NCBI RefSeq assembly: GCF_004345825.1
Contig: NZ_SLXM01000001.1
Span: forward strand, 434,001-498,000
Direction of reading: 5' to 3'
DNA length: 64,000 bases
Source: Tenacibaculum skagerrakense
Lineage (GTDB): Bacteria; Bacteroidota; Bacteroidia; Flavobacteriales; Flavobacteriaceae
Both the position numbers and the translations under genes were made by a program. The stretch's first letter is position 1. The number at the start of each line of letters is the position of its first letter. Positions 17,267 to 25,269 of this stretch are shown piece after piece. Below the pieces are notes generated by a model. That model saw only the letters and a list, made by a program, of their open reading frames with translations. It made no database searches and was not told where the DNA came from.

Positions 17267-18555
17267 TATAATCGCTCTATTTTATTAAACGTAACAGGTC
17301 CTAGTTCATAACCACATTCTAGTAATTCTACTTTAATTTTAGAAGCTTCATCCAATAAACCATTAGCTTTGTAAATCTCTGCGACATGGTATAGTATAGA
17401 AGGTTCAAAACTTTTTCCAACTATATGTTCGTTAGCTATTGATAATGATTTTTTTAACTCGCCATTTTTAAAGGCAGCCCATGCTAATAAATCGTAAGAT
17501 TCTGCAGTAGCTCTATTTTCAATTTCTTGAAGTATAATGTTATAAGCTTTAGTTTGCTCGTCAAATTCATCAAGAATTACCTTGGCAATATGACTGTTAT
17601 ACATCACTCCATATGACTTGTTTTCAGTTTGACTTAAAAATGAATTCAAGTATTTGGTTTTCATTTCCTCATCATTCTTATACTCATATATTTCAGCGAT
17701 GAATAATGAATAATCTGGAGAAGCATTCTGCTCTTTAATTTTCTCTAAAATTCGTAAAGCTTCATCAGGATTGTTTTCATAAGAATATACAATCCATGAA
17801 ATGCCTTTCATAGCATAACTATTATGCGGTTGTATAGCCAAAGATTTTAAGTAGTACTGATACGATTTTTTGATTTCATTATTATGGCCATAGAAATCAG
17901 CTAAGTTGGTATAACTCCAAACTAATAAGTCTTTGTTATTCTTAAACTTAGCAATACTTAATGCTTTTTCTAAAAAAGTAATGGCTGAGCTTAAATCTCC
18001 TTTATGATCACTCCACTTTCCAGCTCTTATGAAATAATCAAAATCAGCATACTTCTCAATTTGATCTAAATAGTGTTTAGCTTCATCATTTTGTCCAAGT
18101 TCTAAGTGGACATCAAAAAGCATTTTTTGTGTAGCAACTAATTCTTCTCCATTTTTTTCTACTTTTTTTAGAACATTGAGAGCATCTTTAAATTTATGTT
18201 GAGAAATATAATTTCTTGCTAATGCTCTTAAATTTCCTACTGAAAAGGCTTTTTCGTTTACTTGTAATAATTTTTTTTCTGCTTCTTTTAAATAGTTGAT
18301 ATTTCCAGTAATGGTAAATAAATTAGTGTTAATTGAAGCGATCTTACTTAAGTAAGGATATTGAGTAGGAGATTTCTCTAATTTATCTTTCCAAAAAGAT
18401 AAGTTCTTTTTTACTTGTTGAATTTCTGTGCTTTTAGATTCAGTTAAAAAAGCTTCGTAATCTTCTTTATTTGTAATGCTGTTATTAGCCTCGTTGTTAG
18501 AACAACTTAAAAGAGTAAAAACAGAAATTGAGTAAATAATATTTTTTAGTTTCAT
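17266..18555 (-). CDS. TPR-repeat lipoprotein
   Basis: The ATG at 18555 is chosen because it gives a lipoprotein signal (MKLKNIIYSISVFTLLSCSN, lipobox LLSC); an in-frame ATG 42 bases upstream gives an unlikely extension. The mature part (about 400 residues) is built of TPR-like helical repeats, for example NLRALARNYISQHKFKDALNVLKKVE and LVWSYTNLADFYGHNNEIKKSYQYY. It is probably a periplasmic lipid-anchored scaffold working with the downstream TonB receptor, with which it overlaps by one base, and with the two DUF4331-type proteins upstream. Confidence 0.82.
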   Translation of the reverse strand: MKLKNIIYSISVFTLLSCSNNEANNSITNKEDYEAFLTESKSTEIQQVKKNLSFWKDKLEKSPTQYPYLSKIASINTNLFTITGNINYLKEAEKKLLQVNEKAFSVGNLRALARNYISQHKFKDALNVLKKVEKNGEELVATQKMLFDVHLELGQNDEAKHYLDQIEKYADFDYFIRAGKWSDHKGDLSSAITFLEKALSIAKFKNNKDLLVWSYTNLADFYGHNNEIKKSYQYYLKSLAIQPHNSYAMKGISWIVYSYENNPDEALRILEKIKEQNASPDYSLFIAEIYEYKNDEEMKTKYLNSFLSQTENKSYGVMYNSHIAKVILDEFDEQTKAYNIILQEIENRATAESYDLLAWAAFKNGELKKSLSIANEHIVGKSFEPSILYHVAEIYKANGLLDEASKIKVELLECGYELGPVTFNKIERL

Positions 18556-18618
18556 GTTATTTGTTTTTAAATTATGGTAGATTACTGGTTGATACATCTT
18601 ACATACACCAACCAGTAA

Positions 18619-18706
18619 GGGGGATTAACAAAGGGGATTTTTATCAGGAGACTTCCATAATCTGGGGGGATTTTTTGGGGGACTGTTTTGGGGATTATAC
18701 TTAGGG
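18619..18706. repeat. G-tract repeats (GGGGATT-type) in the leader of the TPR/TonB operon
   Basis: Six runs of three to six G lie on the + strand at 18619-18623, 18633-18636, 18664-18669, 18677-18681, 18690-18693 and 18704-18706, most followed by ATT or ACT. This is exceptional in such A+T-rich DNA. It sits between the DUF4331-type gene (start 19282, stop 18725) and the TPR lipoprotein gene, so in the transcript it reads as repeated AATCCCC. It could be an operator array, a structured RNA element or a G-quadruplex-forming strand. Confidence 0.6.
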
Positions 18707-18724
18707 ATTAATGTACTTCTATGA

Positions 18725-19282
18725 CTACCAAGGAGAAGCTAAGTAAGGAAAAGAACTTAGGAAATTCTTATCATTAGCATCTACATGATCATCTGATAAT
18801 GAAGGATTTTCTGTAAAGTCCTCACCACCAAAAATTAGTAATAGTTCAACTGTAATAACATCATCAGCTAAAGCCCTACCTGTTAAAACATTTGTTCCAT
18901 CATAGAAAGTTGTGGTACCATCTAAAGAAACAGATAAAACATCGGTAGCTAATACTCCAGAAAATGCTGCTGTATCTAAACCAAGTGCGTTTTTATCACC
19001 CATATTTGCATAAGCTGGGCTTAATGCTTTTAAGTTAGTTTCAAACATTGCTTGAAAAGCTGCTCCTTGTTCTGATGGAATTGTTGTATTGAACTCGTCT
19101 TTTTTATCTGAATTCACAAACACTGTATTAATAGCTGGTCTACCCATTTGATCTTGTTGTACATATGTTCCAGAAAAATTAGGGGTAATTGGAACCATTG
19201 TTGAATCGTTGTCATCACTACAGCTTATAATTGTAAAGGCTAATGATGCGAATGCGAATAATTTTATATTTTTTAATTTCAT
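18725..19282 (-). CDS. DUF4331-type secreted lipoprotein
   Basis: 185 residues with a lipoprotein signal (MKLKNIKLFAFASLAFTIISCSDD, lipobox IISC). The remainder resembles the C-terminal half of DUF4331 proteins: GRPAINTVFVNSDKKDEFN, then LGLDTAAFSGVLATDVLSVSL, a GRALADDVITVELLLIFGG segment and a terminal FPYLASPW. The N-terminal half of the DUF4331 family is represented by the neighbouring gene, 19 bases upstream, so one ancestral two-domain protein may be split over two genes here. It is surface or periplasmic, function unknown. Confidence 0.75.
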   Translation of the reverse strand: MKLKNIKLFAFASLAFTIISCSDDNDSTMVPITPNFSGTYVQQDQMGRPAINTVFVNSDKKDEFNTTIPSEQGAAFQAMFETNLKALSPAYANMGDKNALGLDTAAFSGVLATDVLSVSLDGTTTFYDGTNVLTGRALADDVITVELLLIFGGEDFTENPSLSDDHVDANDKNFLSSFPYLASPW

Positions 19283-19301
19283 GATGTTTAGTTTTTTTTG
19301 A

Positions 19302-19949
19302 TTATGATCTTACTTTTGATTCTACCCAAGTGTTAATTGTTCCAGTACCACCAATCATAGATTTAGGAACTTCAACAACAATTGAAAGTACGTTTGTTCC
19401 AGCAAAAGTGTCAGAACCAGGATTGTTAAATCCAGAAGCATTTCCAGCAATAATTTCACCATACCTAGCAAAGTCCATGAAGAAAGGATCATCTCTTGGT
19501 CCAGCAAAACATTTCATGTTGTTTTCCATACCAATTATTGGCTCTTGACCATATTTGGTAATAGCTACTTTTGATAAGGTTACAGAGGTGTCGATTGTAC
19601 TATTCAATCCTGTTGATGATGGAGCGTAAGGTCCAAAGAAGTACATTTCTCCGTCTCTTGGAGTTGCTTGAATAACTAAATCTTCAATACTGTCTCCATT
19701 GGTGTCAATATTAAATTCAATCATTGTGTTTTCATCAAATGTTGCATTCATCGTTTCAGAAGGGCTTAATAATCCTTTAATGTTTGCAACAAATACGATG
19801 TTGTTGGTGTCTTCACCTTGAAAGGCGTAAAAATCTGTAATGTCTGAAGTTCCTCCTGAAACAGCTGGGGCATCAATGTGGTCTGCTGCAATCAATACTG
19901 TAATAGCACTTATTACGAATAGGAATTTTGTTAATTTTGTGTTTCTCAT
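19302..19949 (-). CDS. DUF4331 family secreted protein
   Basis: 215 residues. A signal peptide (about 1-22) is followed directly by the DUF4331 hallmark HIDAPAVSGGTSDITDFYAFQGEDTNNIVFVANIKG. The rest is beta-rich, with FNIDTNGDSIEDLVIQ and SIVVEVPKSMIGG. It is the first gene of a minus-strand run: DUF4331, DUF4331-like lipoprotein, TPR lipoprotein, TonB receptor. This order suggests a secreted or outer-membrane uptake system; the substrate is not known. Confidence 0.8.
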   Translation of the reverse strand: MRNTKLTKFLFVISAITVLIAADHIDAPAVSGGTSDITDFYAFQGEDTNNIVFVANIKGLLSPSETMNATFDENTMIEFNIDTNGDSIEDLVIQATPRDGEMYFFGPYAPSSTGLNSTIDTSVTLSKVAITKYGQEPIIGMENNMKCFAGPRDDPFFMDFARYGEIIAGNASGFNNPGSDTFAGTNVLSIVVEVPKSMIGGTGTINTWVESKVRS

Positions 19950-20318
19950 TGTGAATGTTTTAAATGAAATAATTCGTTTTACAATTCTACATACGAGAAT
20001 TTTTAGACCTCGGTTTTTTAAAAGATCAAAAAAGTTTAAAAAAATTTTGATTTAATAAGTTTTAAATTGTTTAAAAAACTAATAATCAGTATTTAAAGTA
20101 AATAAATAAATTTTAAAAAATAATTGACTTTTTTTAAAACAAAGGGTTTAAAGTTTAAAATCTTATCATGGTTATAGGTATTATTAGTAAAAAAAAAGCA
20201 CACTATTTTTAAGGTAAAAACCCTGAAATTTTGGAGGTATTAACTTTTTAAAATTGTTAAAATTATAGTACCTTAACTGTTCATCATTCTTAAGATGTAA
20301 TCAACCAAAAATCTAATA
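19950..20318. other. gene-free divergent region
   Basis: About 370 bases, very A+T-rich, between the divergent DUF4331 gene and the coiled-coil gene at 20319. It must hold promoters for both directions. I see no ORF, RNA gene or strong hairpin in it. Confidence 0.6.
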
Positions 20319-20702
20319 ATGAAAAGCACCAATGTAAATACGCTACTACAAATAGTAGCCCTTATTATACTTTTAATAATAGGGTACTTAGTTTTCAAGT
20401 CTAGTTCTAATTGGAAAGTAATAGAAATAGAACTTAACAATGCTCGCCAAGAGCTTAGAACTTCAAAAGACAATGTTATAAATGCTAAAGCTGAGCTTGA
20501 AAATTTTAAAAAGGAATTTGAGCAAATGAAAGCAAAAAAGGATTTTATCATTCATCAACGAGATTCATTAATACTACATTTTCAAAAGAAAAATGCTAAA
20601 GACTGGGAAGAACTTCAAAAAATAAAAGATTCTATTAAAGCTGTAAATGATAAGTTAGCTAGAGATAGAATAATTTTAGACGGACTTTTTGGAGTTAATT
20701 AA
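20319..20702 (+). CDS. membrane-anchored coiled-coil protein
   Basis: 127 residues. One N-terminal membrane helix (about 9-26, LLQIVALIILLIIGYLVF) is followed by a long heptad-rich helix with many Lys and Glu (about 30-115). There are no catalytic motifs and the family is not recognised. It ends 25 bases before a second coiled-coil gene on the same strand, and the two probably form an operon ending at the terminator near 21301. A structural envelope role is possible. Confidence 0.65.
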   Translation: MKSTNVNTLLQIVALIILLIIGYLVFKSSSNWKVIEIELNNARQELRTSKDNVINAKAELENFKKEFEQMKAKKDFIIHQRDSLILHFQKKNAKDWEELQKIKDSIKAVNDKLARDRIILDGLFGVN

Positions 20703-20727
20703 GGTAGAACCAAATAAATAATTCAAT

Positions 20728-21276
20728 ATGAAAAAAGTAATAATACTTGCCTTCTTGTTCTCAATTATTTTCAGTTATGGACAACAAGCAAGAGATTCTG
20801 TTAAAATAATTGAAATTCCTGCTTCGTATGCAAATAGAGTTGGAGAGCCTTTGTTAGTAAAACAAGATAGTTTATACCGATTTAAAACAGCAGAAATTTA
20901 TTTAGTGAATAAAAAATCTTTTTTAGCGATGAAAAGTATATATCAAGCTACCATTGATCAGGATAAAATGACTAAAGAACTAGTAGAAAAGTACACAACT
21001 ACTTTGCGTAGAAATATTGATTTAGAAAGAAAGCTAAAACTTAACTTTCAAGAATCAGATAGTTTAGATCAAAAAATATACGAGCGAAATCAAATTACCT
21101 TAGATCGTACTCAAAAGGCATTAGACTATACTATTGAAAGTTTAGACAAAGCCACTAAGAGTTTAGACATCATAGAAAAAGAAGGAAAACGTCAAAGAAG
21201 AAAAAATGTTTTCGAAAAAATACTCATTGGAACTGCAGGAATTGGAGTCGGTATTTTAGTCGGACTCGCATTTTAA
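20728..21276 (+). CDS. secreted coiled-coil protein with C-terminal membrane segment
   Basis: 182 residues. A signal peptide (MKKVIILAFLFSIIFSYGQQ, cleavage near YGQ) is followed by a predicted long helix with coiled-coil character (about 75-155; ELVEKYTTTLRRNIDLERKLK), a basic cluster EGKRQRRKN and a C-terminal glycine-rich hydrophobic segment (ILIGTAGIGVGILVGLAF). The layout resembles phage spanin or holin-neighbour proteins only superficially; no phage genes are near. Function unknown. Confidence 0.65.
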   Translation: MKKVIILAFLFSIIFSYGQQARDSVKIIEIPASYANRVGEPLLVKQDSLYRFKTAEIYLVNKKSFLAMKSIYQATIDQDKMTKELVEKYTTTLRRNIDLERKLKLNFQESDSLDQKIYERNQITLDRTQKALDYTIESLDKATKSLDIIEKEGKRQRRKNVFEKILIGTAGIGVGILVGLAF

Positions 21277-21300
21277 AAACATCTTAACATTATATAATAC

Positions 21301-21327
21301 AGCCCAATAGTTTACTATTGGGTTTTT
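21301..21327 (+). terminator. rho-independent terminator
   Basis: AGCCCAATAG / CTATTGGGTT stem with a TTTA loop followed by a T-run, 25 bases after the stop of the secreted coiled-coil gene. Confidence 0.9.
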
Positions 21328-21478
21328 TGTTTTTTAATAGTAACAGACCAGCTCCTAATAGTAAAGCTGCTTAAATTTAACGAATATGTATTCTTTTTTT
21401 CTAAATGTTAAATTTTGTTAAAACGATATCAATTATTTAATAATATTGCTTCAAATAAATCTAAAATTAACATTTATC

Positions 21479-22477
21479 ATGAAAAACCCTTTCATTAAAC
21501 AATTCTCGCGAATTGTATTCATTTTGTTTGTTGCTTTTGCTAGTTGTTCTAAAAACGACGAAATTATTGCAGAGCAAGAGTTAAGTAAAGAAGACGTAAA
21601 ATATAGTGCTAGAAGCTCAGAAACTTCAGATATGAATCTAGCCTCTATTCTACACTATAACATCAACGTAAGAGATTTTAATAAATCTAAAAAGTTTTAT
21701 GAATTACTTGGTTTTGTAGCAGCTATCGATTTAAACATTAATGTTACCGATCCAATAGAAGCGCAAGGACTAAATTTACCTCCGTATTCATTAAAAACAA
21801 CACCTTTATTATTGTTTGATCGTTTTGTTATTGATTTGATTAAATTCAACAATCCTTATGATGACGCTTCACCTTATACAGATGAAAGTGCGTTAGGAAT
21901 AACTACGTTAAGTTTAAAAAGTAGTTGTGTTTGGTGCGATATGAAACTGTTGAAGAGAAATGGATATGCTTACGAATTACTTGCTGGAAGTTTTTTAAAC
22001 CCTAAAAAAATTAAAGTGCAAGATCCGGATGGAAATACTATTTATATCCATCAAGTGTATGACGGAAATGTACCTAATATTTTCGGAAAAGGTTCTGTAA
22101 ACGGTTTATACTCAACCAATATAAATGTGAGTAATTTACAAACTGCTGTTGATTTTTACAGTGAAATAGGTTTTACGATTTTAAATGTAGAAAATGGAAT
22201 CGCAGAAATTGGATTACGAGATGGAAGAAAAATTACACTAACAGAGTCTGACAGTGAATTAATGCCTTATGAAAAACTAAACCATTTAGGAATTGCTCGT
22301 ATTGCTATCAATACTGATGATTTAGATAGTGATATTGCAACACTACATTCAAAAGGAATTCAAACTTACAGTCCAGAAGCCATAAAACCAACAGGTCCGT
22401 TTTCTTTTATTAGATATGTTGCTTTTGAAGATCCAGATGGAACTGTAATTGAATTAGTACAAAATACTCTTTTTTAA
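21479..22477 (+). CDS. lipoprotein with two VOC (glyoxalase-like) domains
   Basis: The ATG at 21479 gives a lipoprotein signal (MKNPFIKQFSRIVFILFVAF ending in the lipobox FASC); the open frame extends 33 bases further upstream without a better start. Two VOC modules follow, about residues 50-195 (LHYNINVRDFNKSKKFYELLGF to KVQDPDGNTIYIHQ) and 215-330 (STNINVSNLQTAVDFYSEIGF to AFEDPDGTVIELVQ). The paired domains would form one metal site. A secreted VOC lipoprotein is uncommon; the substrate is unknown. Confidence 0.85.
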   Translation: MKNPFIKQFSRIVFILFVAFASCSKNDEIIAEQELSKEDVKYSARSSETSDMNLASILHYNINVRDFNKSKKFYELLGFVAAIDLNINVTDPIEAQGLNLPPYSLKTTPLLLFDRFVIDLIKFNNPYDDASPYTDESALGITTLSLKSSCVWCDMKLLKRNGYAYELLAGSFLNPKKIKVQDPDGNTIYIHQVYDGNVPNIFGKGSVNGLYSTNINVSNLQTAVDFYSEIGFTILNVENGIAEIGLRDGRKITLTESDSELMPYEKLNHLGIARIAINTDDLDSDIATLHSKGIQTYSPEAIKPTGPFSFIRYVAFEDPDGTVIELVQNTLF

Positions 22478-22510
22478 AAAGAGATATTTCAATCAACCAA
22501 TCAACAACCA

Positions 22511-22545
22511 AGAAAGTCCAATAGTTTATGCTGTTGGGCTTTCTT
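22511..22545 (+). terminator. terminator between convergent genes
   Basis: AGAAAGTCCAATAG pairs with CTGTTGGGCTTTCT (two G-U pairs) around a 6-nt loop. It lies 34 bases after the VOC lipoprotein stop and overlaps the end of the convergent WYL gene, so it may act in both directions. Confidence 0.75.
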
Positions 22546-23551
22546 CATTTGGTGAGATGTATCTATTTCTAGCTCTGTGTAATTGTTGTTGAATTTGTGT
22601 TCTTAATTTTTCTGGTTTTAAAATTTCAATAGATTCTCCATAACCTAAAATAACACGTTCCAATTCAAAGTTCGGTTGTACTAGAATATTAAAAATCACA
22701 CCATCTTCAGTTTCTCTAATGACACGTTGGGTATGATGAAAAGGTTTTGTAATAACATAAGGAGCTAATCTTTTTTCAATCCAGAATTCTATACGTCGAG
22801 GTTTGGTATTAGAAACAGTAACTCCAATTACATTTTTAAAATATTCATCTCCATCAATATTTTTATCAATAAAATTTATCTCAGGTTTTTCTTTAACAGT
22901 AACTATTCTATCTAAAGCCAAATTCATAAAATCTGATTTATGATGAACAATTAAAAACCAACGGTTATTAAATTCTTTTAAGAGTTGAGGATGAACAATC
23001 AGTTTACTTTCTTTTCTAGCTTTGAAAGACTTATAAGTAATTTCAAGAACTCGTTTTTTCTGAATTGCATTATATAAAGGATCAATAAAATGCAATCCTT
23101 TTAACTGTTCATTTTTATCCAAATGAATAATCGCTCTATTGTTTTTTTGTGAAGAGTATACCGAATCTTCTAAACGTTGTAAAACACCATCCATCTCTTT
23201 AAATAAAGAAAAATCTTTAAACTGGCGAAGTACTTGAATAGCATCATTCATCACTTTAACATCATTTTCCGTAACAGGAATATTCATTATCGAATAACCT
23301 TCTTCGGCATATTCATAATACTTACGTTGATAAACTTCAATAGGAGCATTATAACCCAATTTATCACTTCGCATCATTTGAATATCTAATTGAATAGTTC
23401 GTTTACTTACGTACACATCTTTTCCTTCATATTCATATAAAGCATCAGAACAAGCATCAATTAAATCATCCAAAGTCCATTTACGCATCGTGTTTCGTAA
23501 ACATTGATCAATGGTTTTATAGCGAATAAGTGCGTTTTTATTGGAAGCCAT
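22526..23551 (-). CDS. WYL-domain transcriptional regulator
   Basis: 341 residues. An N-terminal winged HTH (about 10-75; KWTLDDLIDACSDALYEYEGKDVYVSKRTIQLDIQMMR) is followed by the WYL domain (about 150-220; RVLEITYKSFKARKESKLIVHPQLLKEFNNRWFLI) and a WCX-type C-terminal dimerisation domain. WYL proteins sense nucleic-acid or nucleotide ligands and often control DNA-damage or defence genes. It is 2 bases downstream of the HD-hydrolase gene and about 1 kb from the RNA-repair island; control of that island is possible but not shown. Confidence 0.9.
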   Translation of the reverse strand: MASNKNALIRYKTIDQCLRNTMRKWTLDDLIDACSDALYEYEGKDVYVSKRTIQLDIQMMRSDKLGYNAPIEVYQRKYYEYAEEGYSIMNIPVTENDVKVMNDAIQVLRQFKDFSLFKEMDGVLQRLEDSVYSSQKNNRAIIHLDKNEQLKGLHFIDPLYNAIQKKRVLEITYKSFKARKESKLIVHPQLLKEFNNRWFLIVHHKSDFMNLALDRIVTVKEKPEINFIDKNIDGDEYFKNVIGVTVSNTKPRRIEFWIEKRLAPYVITKPFHHTQRVIRETEDGVIFNILVQPNFELERVILGYGESIEILKPEKLRTQIQQQLHRARNRYISPNEESPTA

Positions 23552-23553
23552 TT

Positions 23554-24174
23554 TTAAATCTGATTTAATTCGTTTTGAAGGTTCTTTTTCGCTTGTTGCT
23601 CAAATTTTTCAATAAAGCTATCGGTCTTATATATAAAAGGTTTATCAATAAAATGTTGCAGTACTTTTTTTCTACCTTGTTTGTATAATAGATTAGGAAC
23701 AAGTTTGTATTCGGTTCGAATTAACTTCGAATACTGTTGATACACTTCAGAAGACTGACCTAAAATTGCTAAATCAAAATCAATTAAATATTGAGAGTCT
23801 AGATGTTCACTTTCATGAGTTTTTGTAGCGATAATCTGTTCTTTGATAATTTCTAAATTCAATTCTGGTAATAAAGTATTCAAAACTTCTAAGGCAAAAT
23901 CTGCACTTTTCTCTTCGTTATCTTTTTTCCAAATGTTATAAATAATATCATGATAAAAAATAGAAAAAGCTACTATATCAGATTGTTCAAGATGAGTTTT
24001 ATAATCATCAAAATAAGAGAATAGTTCTTCTAAATGTTTTAGATTATGGTAGGTTCTATGTTTTTCAGTGTACTTTGATTCTATTGATTTCCATAAAAAC
24101 GAAATCAACATAGTATCATTTGTAAAACGACTTAATAAGTCGGTAAAACGTTTTTGTAAAGTCAACTTTTTCAA
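23554..24174 (-). CDS. HD-superfamily metal-dependent hydrolase
   Basis: 206 residues. HRTYHNLKHLEELF, IVAFSIFYHDIIYN and the later TKTHE segment give the H...HD...H pattern of predicted HD-superfamily phosphohydrolases of the YedJ-like/unknown-substrate branch, also reported for N-methyl-D-aspartate-like HD families in annotation. Substrate unknown. The stop lies 2 bases before the start of the WYL regulator, so both form one operon. Confidence 0.82.
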   Translation of the reverse strand: MKKLTLQKRFTDLLSRFTNDTMLISFLWKSIESKYTEKHRTYHNLKHLEELFSYFDDYKTHLEQSDIVAFSIFYHDIIYNIWKKDNEEKSADFALEVLNTLLPELNLEIIKEQIIATKTHESEHLDSQYLIDFDLAILGQSSEVYQQYSKLIRTEYKLVPNLLYKQGRKKVLQHFIDKPFIYKTDSFIEKFEQQAKKNLQNELNQI

Positions 24175-24304
24175 TTAAATAGTTTGCTTTACAAAAATAA
24201 AAACTAATTTTATACCGACTTTAAATGGAATAAAGTTATTCGTTCTTTTACTTTTTGTTCAACAATAGTCTTTGAATTAATGTTTAATTTAAATACAAAT
24301 AATT

Positions 24305-24601
24305 ATGAATTGGAAAATTCAAAAGCTATTGAATGGAGAAACAATTATCTCTAAAGAACCAGGAAACTCAATGTTACCAATTTTGAAATCTAGACAACCT
24401 GTGGTTTTAAAACCAGTAGATTGGCAAGATTGTAAAGAAGGCGATATCGTTTTTTGTAAAGTACGGGGAAATTGTTTTACACATTTAGTAAAAGGTAAAA
24501 ACGAAAAACGAGGATTACTAATAGGTAATAATCGTGGACATCTTAACGGATGGACGAAAAATGTATATGGTATAGTAACTGAAATCTTACCATTTGAGTA
24601 G
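24305..24601 (+). CDS. S24/S26 (signal-peptidase-like) small protein
   Basis: 98 residues. GNSMLPILKSRQPVVLKP corresponds to the serine-containing motif of the LexA/signal-peptidase I fold, and GDIVFCKVRGNCFTHLVK to the strand following it. No classical Lys general base is obvious beyond HLVKGK, and no DNA-binding domain is fused. It is the first + strand gene of the RNA-repair island, preceding the shared promoter at 24.7 kb. Similar lone S24-like proteins accompany phage-type and RNA-repair modules; the role here is inferred to be regulatory or proteolytic. Confidence 0.75.
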   Translation: MNWKIQKLLNGETIISKEPGNSMLPILKSRQPVVLKPVDWQDCKEGDIVFCKVRGNCFTHLVKGKNEKRGLLIGNNRGHLNGWTKNVYGIVTEILPFE

Positions 24602-24677
24602 TGCGATTAAGCACTTTTTTTGTTTATAGACTTTTCTTCTCTCAAATAAGATTCAAAATTTTTCTAATTAATTTTTA

Positions 24678-24745
24678 TTACGCAAAAAGATTGCGCATTA
24701 CTATAAAATATTTGCAGTGTGATTAAGAAAAAGAAAACGCCGTAA
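24678..24745 (+). promoter_or_regulatory. promoter/leader of the HAD-RlaP genes, near-duplicate of the leader of tRNA cluster 1
   Basis: The segment contains a CGCAA/TTGCG inverted repeat (24681-24695), a -7-like AATATTTG ending at 24714 and the start of a transcript with the codons for a Lys-rich mini-peptide (GTG 24719 to TAA 24745). Over about 60 bases it closely matches 34983-35044, the leader of the first tRNA cluster: same spacing of ACG-AAAAAGA-TGCGCA, of ATTTGCAGTGT and of the AAGAAAAAGAA run. Confidence 0.7.
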
Positions 24746-24758
24746 GTGGGAAGATGCT

Positions 24759-25250
24759 ATGAAAAAACAAAACAATTTAAAACAAGTAAAAATGGATAAG
24801 AGATTAAAGAATGAATATAGAAAGCAAAACGAAGATTTACCTAAAGCAATTATATGTGATTTAGATGGTACACTCGCTCTTATAAATAACAGAAGTCCTT
24901 TTGACGCAAGTAAGTGTGAGAGAGATTTACCGAATATTCCCATATTGAATTTGGTAAATAACTATAAGAGTTTAGGATATAAAATAATTCTTTTATCGGG
25001 TAGAGATGGAACTTACGAGTTTCAAACAAAGTCTTGGTTGAAAACTAATGAAGTTTTATATGATGCTTTATTGATGAGAAAACCAAAAGATTACAGAAAA
25101 GATTCGGTAATTAAGGAAGAGATATTTATTGAAAAAATAGAAGATAAATATTACATAGAGTTTGTTTTAGATGATAGGAATCAAGTTGTTGATTTATGGA
25201 GAAAAAAGTTAAAACTACCTTGTTTACAGGTGTTCTATGGTGATTTTTAA
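24759..25250 (+). CDS. HAD phosphatase resembling the phosphatase half of T4 polynucleotide kinase
   Basis: 163 residues. After a basic 24-residue lead comes AIICDLDGTLALINNR (catalytic DxDGT, about 31-46), then SPFDASKCERDLPN, IILLSGRDGTYE (motif II), YRKDSVIKEEIF and VLDDRNQVVDLWR (motif IV) with a terminal LQVFYGDF. The order and spacing, and even the terminal GDF, parallel the C-terminal phosphatase domain of T4 Pnkp, which removes 3'-phosphate and 2',3'-cyclic phosphate from cleaved RNA. Here it stands alone, without a kinase. It starts the cotranscribed set HAD, RlaP, RlaP, MtfA. Confidence 0.85.
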   Translation: MKKQNNLKQVKMDKRLKNEYRKQNEDLPKAIICDLDGTLALINNRSPFDASKCERDLPNIPILNLVNNYKSLGYKIILLSGRDGTYEFQTKSWLKTNEVLYDALLMRKPKDYRKDSVIKEEIFIEKIEDKYYIEFVLDDRNQVVDLWRKKLKLPCLQVFYGDF

Positions 25251-25269
25251 TTGTTAAAAATTAAATTCA

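Noticed and set aside
20728-21276. Phage spanin/holin pair for the two coiled-coil genes
   Set aside because: The membrane and coiled-coil layout is only superficially similar, and there is no endolysin or other phage gene nearby.
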